The translations under genes and the position numbers were made by a program. The notes beneath the pieces were generated by a model. It saw nothing but the letters and a program-made list of their open reading frames with translations, was not told where the DNA came from and did no database searches. Shown one piece after another: positions 57,170 through 64,000 of a DNA stretch of 64,000 nucleotides (positions are counted from its first letter, which is position 1; every line of letters starts with the position of its first letter). Source of the stretch: Anaeramoeba flamelloides (lineage: Eukaryota > Metamonada > Anaeramoebidae); assembly GCA_027625915.1 (NCBI GenBank), contig JANTQA010000023.1, forward strand, positions 1,302,001 to 1,366,000, written 5' to 3'.

Positions 57170-59070
57170 ATAACTTTTTTTATTCTCGAATTATACCCTT
57201 TTGTTTAATTTTTTTTTTTTTTTTAAATTCAAGTATCACCCATAAAATATTTTTTTGAGCGTGTTTGTGTTTGTATTTTCATTTTCCTATATTATTATTA
57301 TTATTATTATCTTTTCTTTTAAAAAATATTTGAAAATAATCCACTTTTGAAAAAATTTTTAAAAAAATCAATTTGAAATATAATAATGTTTATTTTTAAG
57401 CACATTTTTTTTTGCTTTGTTACTTAACTATTTTTATTGTTATTCTTTTTGTTTTTTTTGTTTTTAATTGATAATGGAAATAGAGCCAAGCGATTTTATC
57501 TCGACTGTGTATTTTTTTTCAAATGACAAAACTGTCTTTTGTCCAGTATTAAAAATTCAAAATATTTTTTTTGTACAATTTTTATTGATTTTTTTTTTTT
57601 GACTCATCTTTGAATAAGTGCTAAGAACTAATTTGTTTTGTTTGAAATGTTGTAATATATTGTAAAATTAATTGATCTTATGAAAGGATCTTTGAAATTA
57701 AATTTTTTTCACAAAATTTATCATCAAATTAGTTTGAAAAATTGAAAAATAGAAGGCTAATTAAAAGAATTTTTACAATTTAAAAGAATTTATAGACATG
57801 ATTCAAAAATTCATCCGAGAATAAGATTTTTGATATTTTGATAATATTTATTAATAGAAAATTTCTAACCAGACAAACATTTGCAAGTATATTCTTTTAA
57901 AAAATAGAATTGGTATATACCGACAATAGTAATTTAACATAGAAAATGCATAAATACACGATCTGAACACCATGTATACCGTTACTGAGATGGGCGATGT
58001 TATTTTTACCCCCTCCAATATTATCAATTTTTTAATTTTTTTGATTATTTTTTATAAAAAAATATAAATTATCTATTTTGTTTTTTAATTAACTTTAATT
58101 TTTTACAGTAAGTCCTTTTTATAACACACACTTTAAAAGAAATTTAAAGCACACGTAAAATTCCAAATTACAGCAAAAAATATGAATTATATAAAAATAA
58201 ACCATGGAAAAAAAAAATTCCAAAAAGTATACCATAATTTAAGGTTTTTTTTGAAAACAAAAGAACTTTGAAAGTTTGTTCATTAAAAGTGAAATCGACT
58301 GTAACCAAAATTTTAAGAATAAATGTAGTTATAATAAGTCTACAAATGATGAATTCCCACACATATAAAACAATTACTCTAGAAAATTTCACCAAAATTA
58401 AAAACGAACCCACTTGTTTTTTAACTACATTATACCCCCCTAACACCATTAAAACAAAACACGATTTATAAGTTCAAAAAAAGGATTAAAATGGTATTTA
58501 TAAGTAAATATATTTATTTTATTAATTATTTTTAATCTGGATTTGAATTACAATAAAAATTCAAAATAGTTTTCAAATAAAAAAAAATGTAATTGTGTTT
58601 TTTTTTGGTCTTACAAAAAAATAAAATAAAATTTCTTTTGTAATATTTTTTTTTTTGAATTTTTGAAATTAGAAATTTTATTATTAATTTTATCATTCAT
58701 TACTAAATAAAATAATGTGGTATTAATGATCATTAAACTATTTTTTTATTTATTTGATATAAATAATAAATTAAAAAATATGATCCCAACCTGTCATTTT
58801 TTTCCCAGATTAAAATTTTGATATTAATCATGAGAAAAATCAAAATATATTTTACAGATATTAAATATTTAAAATAAATAATTTTCTATATAATCCAATC
58901 TTATTATACAAAATAATTGAGAAGGTTATTTTTTTCAATAATTTTATTAGATAATTCATATTTAAAACAATAATAAAATGAGCTTTAACAGTAAAACATT
59001 CAAATAACATTTCAAAAGAATAAAATGAAAAAAAAATATATATATACGATTCAAAATAATAGAAGAATAT
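57170..59070. other. Intergenic DNA
   Basis: Contains (TTA)n near 57291-57310 and long T runs. The minus strand at about 58028-57955 reads DNIGGGKNNIAHLSNGIHGV in one open frame, an isolated protein-like stretch without context. Nothing else recognised. Confidence 0.35.
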
Positions 59071-59078
59071 TCATCTAA

Positions 59079-59498
59079 CTGTTGTGGAAAAAAAGTGAAA
59101 CACGGTTTTTAATTGGGAAACTTACTGAAAATGAAAAATAAAATCAATAAAAAGAAGAAACCAATTAACTTCTTATAATAACCGATTATATTATTTTCAA
59201 CCAGCACAACAAATACAATTTAAATCTACTTGATTTATCGAAATAACTCAAGGAACCGGTTTTGGAGATCTCAAAAATAGTCAATTTTTTGAACAAATTA
59301 TTAATAATTGATCAATCAAAGAAAAACCCATACTAAAAGATAGTATTAAAAAAATGTTATTGTGATGATTACTTCATTTTGTCTTTATTTATTTATTTAT
59401 TCCTTTTTTCATAGATCTTACTTTGATTTTTCAGTAAGGTTCCCAATTAAAAAATGTGTTTCACCTTTTTTACTAGTTTCACTTTTTTTCCACAACAG
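59079..59498. mobile_element. 420-bp MITE with TAA duplication
   Basis: The left end CTGTTGTGGAAAAAAAGTGA continues AACACGG-TTTTTAATTGGGAA and ends near CTTACTGAAAA. The right side mirrors it as TTTTCAGTAAGGTTCCCAAT, ATGTGTTTCACC, then a TTTCAC direct copy and TTTTTTTCCACAACAG. TAA flanks both ends (59076-59078 and 59499-59501), which fits the TWA target of PIF/Harbinger; a one-base-altered TA target is the alternative. No transposase. An inner-end fragment also occurs at 7208. Confidence 0.75.
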
Positions 59499-59501
59499 TA
59501 A

Positions 59502-60460
59502 GAAAAAATATTTTCTTTTTTTTTTTTTTTTCTTTAAATTTTGTTGTTGGTCGAAATTTGATAAAAATCTTTATAAAAATTCTGTTTATAAATATAAATT
59601 AATACTTATCTTTTAAAATAATTTTGGATACATTTAATCCTATTCAATAAAATGAGTTTTAACTGTATAAAATATAAAAAGCAGTAAACCATTAAATTGA
59701 AAAAAATTATAAAAAAAAAACCCAATTATTAAGAAGGAACCGTACTGATGATAAATGATTTAAATTCTAAAAAATAGATTTGTTGAAAAATTTTTATTTA
59801 AAAAAAACGAATTTTTAGAGAATATTATTCATAAAAGATAGAAAATTATACACTTCCATTATGATTCAAATTAAAAATTTCATTTAAAAGGTAATTACAT
59901 TAAAGTAATAAAATTTGAGAGTGGATGAATATTAAAATTGTTAAAGTCCATTTGAAAGAAAAAAGTATACTTTTCAACCCCCCCCCCCCAAATAACTACA
60001 TTTAATAATTTAAAAATATAAAAAAAAAGAAAAATGAGAAAAAAATACCTTATATTACTGGGCACCCCAAATAAAAAAAGAAACCAATTGCTAAAATCAT
60101 ATACCGGTATTAGAAATATTGTTACATAACTTAGGTTATATATTTTTTATATATCGGATTTTTATAATAGATCTTCAAACTTAAAAGATAATTTATCTTA
60201 TGTTACTAGTAACTATAAAAAAAACCCTTTCAGTAAAATTGAATAACAAATGCAAAATAAAATTTACCACATTTCGGAATTGAAAAATGAAGTAAAACAC
60301 CGATTACTATTAAAACAAACTTATTTTTTATGATATTTAAAAGAAATGAATTATTGTTTTTAAAAGTTAAGAAATTTTTAGACTCAAATGCCTTAATGTA
60401 TTAATTTGCAAGTTATTTTGTAGTTGCTTACAATATATTATTATTTTCATGTAAACCCCA
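59502..60460. other. Intergenic DNA with a poly(C) tract
   Basis: A C10 run at about 59980-59989 interrupts A/T-rich DNA. CCGGTATTAGAAATATTG near 60104 recalls family G starts. No gene seen. Confidence 0.4.
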
Positions 60461-60463
60461 ATT

Positions 60464-60985
60464 CAAAATTTTTAACACACCAAAATTCGATTTGTGAAAA
60501 AAAAATCTTATTTAATCAATTCAAGAAGATTTACCAAATTATAACCATTCACAAATTGAAATGTTAACACTTTTTTATAAATTACTCTACTCACAAAACA
60601 ATAAATAAATAATTATCAATACAAATAAATCATGGGTGTGTTAAAAATTTTGGAGAGAGCAAAACAAAAAAATGCATTAGTAAATTTGTTGAAATTCTAT
60701 TAGGAATATTGATCGATCAAAGGTTAGATACTACCAACTAATTTTATTTGAGTTCTTCTATTTGGTACAACTCAACTTTAACCATAATATCAATGGTTGA
60801 AAAAAATTTGATCCAACCAAACAAATTACGTAATTCAAACAATGAAATGAAAAGGAAAACAAAAAGATGAAAAAATGATTTCCATATTTTAAAAAATCAA
60901 AATTATCTCCAATTTCAATGAAAATGTATTATTGTGATTGTTTGGAACGTTTTAGCTGTGTGGAAAATTTTGAATTTTAGTTTAT
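60464..60985 (+). repeat. Family D repeat, copy D3, with perfect 18-bp inverted ends on its left part
   Basis: CAAAATTTTTAACACACC (60464-60481) and its exact reverse complement GGTGTGTTAAAAATTTTG (60635-60652) bound a 189-bp unit. The tail then runs AGAGCAAAACAAAAAAATGC, AAATTTGTTGAAATTC, TTGATCGATCAAAG, CAAACAAATTACGTAA and TATTATTGTGATTGTTTGGA, matching D1, D2 and D4. Confidence 0.7.
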
Positions 60986-60989
60986 TAAT

Positions 60990-62630
60990 GACTTGAAAAA
61001 TTTAATTTTTAATCTTTGAAAAATTAATAATCTTCTCTTTAAAGTTTAAAACTATTTTTTTATTTATTTTCTTCATTTGAGAAAAAATTGGAAGTTTACT
61101 CCTCTTTAAAAGAAAGCTTCAATCAATGTGGTTTGAAAGTTTGATCTATTTTTCCAATTTTTGAAAATATTCATAATGCGACATTTTTTCTGTAATTTTT
61201 TCGAAAAAAAATTATTTACATTCAAAGAAAGAAGAAATCTTAAGGCCTGTAAAGAAAGTGTATAAAATATATAGAATAAAAAATAAACAACTAAAATCTA
61301 AAATAACCCTGTATAGACAACTTTACCCAGTTTAAAAAAATACAATAATTATTTTAAACTTGACAACAATCTAATTAATTTGTTCAAAGAACAGTTTGAA
61401 CATATTATTCCTTTTCTTTTTTTTTTAACAAAAAAATATCCAAAAAATAATCAAACTATGATATTACTTATTCTCAAAATTTTTTTTAAAAACTGAGAAA
61501 ATTCAACTTATAAACTCAATGAAATGTTTTTTTTTAAATTATTAATAACCAATCTTCTTTATGAAAACAAACTTAATTATTTTGGTGATTTTGTATTTAT
61601 TCAAAGATTCATAGATTTTTATATTCTTTCTTGATTTTTAGGATTTTCGAACAAATAAAATTAATTTAAAAGAATAATTTAATAATATAAAACAATTAAT
61701 AAATATTTTTAGATAACTTTTTCAAATAAATAATAGTTGGCTATTAGTACGGCGAATAATGTGGAAAAAAAAAATATAACTAAACTATTAAACCTTCAAG
61801 GTATTTAATACCCTATTGTGAAAAAATTAATAAATTGTCTATTTTTTCGATCTTCAAGGTATTCAATATTTTACTTATTATTCTTATATTTTTAGTAATG
61901 TGATAAAATTTGAAATGCTATTTTTTATTTGTACCAACTCTCAGAAATGACTAAAAATGAGACTCTTTCCTCTATAATAATGTTTTGAAAAGTTACTATT
62001 TGCAATCCAAAAATCCAAAACAAAAATTATATCGGATCTTTTTACTTATAATTTTATTGAAAAAAAATGAACTCTTTTTAAAATAATAAAAAATCTCTTT
62101 TAGATTTGATAAGGGGGTTATTTATTAAAGTCCAAAGGTAATTAATTATATCGTTTGTCAATTTAATTGAACTATTAACCCTCGGAAAAATTATAAATTA
62201 GAGAACCTACTTCTTACGGGTATTTTCTAATTAAAAAATGAAATTTGATCTTAAAGTTTCAAAAATAGAGAGAAACAAATTAAGTAAAACTCAAGATTAT
62301 CATGATCAAATGATCTTGAAATTCTAGGTTTTTTTCAAAGCTTCACATGATCTTTTTATTAATATTTGAGAAACCTGAAATAAAAAATTTTTTGTCACTT
62401 AATTAGAAAAATTCAGTAATCTCATAAATATAGTTGTGTTCTTACCAAATAGAATTCTATTTAATTCAAGATGATCCCAAATATAAATTTATGGAACTGA
62501 AAAGAATTAGGTGGTTATACCACTGTTTCCTATTTTATGAGAATAAATTTAAATCAGGATTAGAAAAGTTTCTAATTTTTGAATCTCATGACTTTTATTT
62601 TTTTTACTTCTATTTTCTAATAATTTTAAA
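60990..62630. other. Intergenic DNA / RPL23 upstream region
   Basis: Direct repeats CTTCAAGGTATTTAATA (61794) and CTTCAAGGTATTCAATA (61853). The ~200 bp before the RPL23 start presumably hold its promoter; no element can be named. Confidence 0.35.
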
Positions 62631-62633
62631 AAA

Positions 62634-62993
62634 ATGTCCAAAAGAGGAAGAGGTGGTGCCACCGGAAACAAATTCAAAATCTCAGTTGGTCTTCCAACAG
62701 CAGCCATTGTTAATTGTGCTGACAACACAGGCGCTAAAAATTTATACATTATTGGTGTCAAAGGCGTACAAGGAAGATTAAATCGATTACCAGGCGCAAG
62801 TGTTGGTGATATGGTAAGTTTTTTCTTTTTTCTTTTTTCTTTTTTTGATAAAACCAAAAAGCAATTTTTTAAATTTTTTTTGTTTTCTATTTTTTTTCTT
62901 TTTTTACAATAATCCCAATAAAAATTAAAAGATCATTTGTTCAGTCAAAAAAGGAAAACCAGATCTCAGAAAAAAAGGTAACTAGAATAATTT

Positions 62994-63032
<39 letters not shown>

Positions 63033-63428
63033 TTCAGATTTTTTTATGAACGCTTTTTGCTTTTTAATTTTTTTTTTTTTTTTTTTTTGAGTGAAAAAAG
63101 AAGTTTTTGAATCTTTATTTTACTTTCGGTTAAATCCAAAGTCTTCTCTTTACAAATCACTAACCACAAACCACTCTTAATTTTTCATTGATAATTAAAT
63201 TTTATTTGCCTTTCTTCTTCCAACAAAAAAGTCTTAGCAGGTGTTATTGTCAGACAAAAAAAAGCATGGAGAAGAAGAGAAGGTGTATATATCTTTTTTG
63301 AAGACAATGCAGGTGTAATTGTCAACCCAAATGGTGAAATGAAAGGATCTGTTGTCAATGGACCAGTTGCTAAAGAATGTGCAGATATCTGGCCAAGAAT
63401 TGCAAGTAACGCAAGCTCGATCATTTAA
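62634..63428 (+). CDS. RPL23: 60S ribosomal protein L23 (uL14), three exons
   Basis: Exons 62634-62813, 62932-62977 and 63232-63428 encode 140 residues, the same length as human RPL23. Family signatures are [50 protein letters not shown], then [47 protein letters not shown] and [20 protein letters not shown]. Intron 1 (118 nt) is GTAAGT to AAAAG. Intron 2 (254 nt) is GTAACT to AAAAG and splits a Val codon. uL14 sits at the subunit interface of the large ribosomal subunit near bridge contacts and the eIF6 site. The start ATG follows a T/A-rich leader. There is nothing unusual in the protein. Confidence 0.97.
62999..63030 (+). repeat. Poly(T) tract of 32 in RPL23 intron 2
   Basis: An uninterrupted T32 sits near the 5' side of the intron and is followed by AGTTCAG. 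It would mimic a polypyrimidine tract plus AG, yet reading frame and protein homology place the true acceptor at 63230-63231. Confidence 0.85.
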
Positions 63429-63429
63429 A

Positions 63430-64000
63430 AACAATCTTGTTTTGTTGGACAATTTAAATGATTACATATAACAAACCATTACAATAAAATTTATATTTTG
63501 ATAATTTGATTATGAATTTTTTTTTTTCAATTTTCAAAATTTGAAAGAATTCATAAATAATCTTCAGACAATAAAATAGAATCTATTACTTTGATTTTTA
63601 CTGTTTGAGTCTTAGTAACCTTTTAGTTTTTTTTTCTCAAACCAATTTTGTTTGCAGATCATTCAAATTTAAATGGCTAATAAATCATTAATAGTTCAAC
63701 AATTTTTTTTTCGCTTTCTTTAGTAAAATCTCACCGTAGAATTTCAAAGTTTATTATGAGAAAAATTTTGTAGATTGTGAGAGTAATAACTAAAAATTTG
63801 TCGTTAAAGTGAAAAAATAGTGTTAACTATTTGATTTAATTAGCAACACATTAAGCAAATCTTTTCATTTTCTTTTGCTTTTTCAGATCTAAAAATCAAA
63901 CAAAAAGGATTTGTTATTTTTTTGAAATACATATTTATTCCAAAAATCCTTTTATCTTTTTTTTTTTTTTAATTTCTTCCAATTACAACAACTATTAAGA
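63430..64000. other. 3' flank of RPL23
   Basis: An AATAAA-type signal (CAATAAAATTTA near 63482) may serve RPL23 polyadenylation. Otherwise no feature is recognised. Confidence 0.35.

Noticed and set aside
57955-58028. A short protein-like stretch on the minus strand (IGGGKNNIAHLSNGIHG)
   Set aside because: Too short and isolated; no homologue, start, splice sites or second copy in the window.
62434-62781. A 115-codon plus-strand frame starting upstream of RPL23
   Set aside because: It runs out of frame through RPL23 exon 1 and has no features of its own.

Overview
The window looks like a nuclear genome segment of a free-living protist. The DNA is very A+T rich. Five genes encode recognisable eukaryotic proteins: Ras, a RasGAP-like protein, MON2, ribosomal protein uL14/RPL23, and a CH-domain protein with PH-like folds. 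Proteins carry long Lys, Asn and Glu/Lys low-complexity inserts. Introns are spliceosomal (about 87, 118, 170 and 254 nt, plus one of 4.17 kb). Stops used are TAA and TAG, and the standard code fits. Abundant Ras-pathway genes together with low-complexity inserts recall Anaeramoeba (Metamonada), but the sequence alone does not prove the lineage.

Layout. 1.0-5.9 kb (-): a complete Ras gene whose third exon lies beyond a 4.17-kb, repeat-filled GC-AG intron. 10.9-14.4 kb (-): a large RasGAP-like protein with three probable PH-like folds; its first exon is not located. 14.4-20.2 kb: decayed DNA-transposon pieces, a structured hairpin cluster and a 99-bp foldback. 20.3-20.6 kb (-): first exon of a Lys-rich protein. 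20.7-26.8 kb: no gene seen, only dispersed repeats and a MITE. 26.8-32.3 kb (-): a two-exon gene for a 1772-residue ankyrin protein with a nucleotidyltransferase-like N-terminus, clearly richer in G+C than its surroundings. 32.4-37.9 kb: intergenic, with one large MITE and repeats. 37.9-39.0 kb (-): unrecognised Lys-rich protein. 39-44 kb: intergenic, with a field of nested hairpins. 44.0-49.8 kb (-): MON2. 49.8-54.7 kb: intergenic. 54.7-57.2 kb (+): CH/PH-like protein. 57.2-62.6 kb: intergenic with a MITE. 62.6-63.4 kb (+): RPL23.

Genes and function. The membrane-signalling theme (Ras, RasGAP-like, CH/PH-like, plus MON2 at the Golgi) may reflect genome-wide expansion of such families rather than a co-regulated cluster. 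Only Ras and the RasGAP-like gene are adjacent and functionally connected. The RasGAP-like domain lacks the two arginines expected at the catalytic site, so it more likely binds a GTPase than speeds its hydrolysis.

The non-coding half is built from a small number of dispersed repeat families that I could match by eye, called here B, C, D, E, F (foldback hairpins) and G, plus MITEs with terminal inverted repeats and TA or TAA target duplications. All repeat boundaries are approximate. No tRNA, rRNA or CRISPR was recognised.
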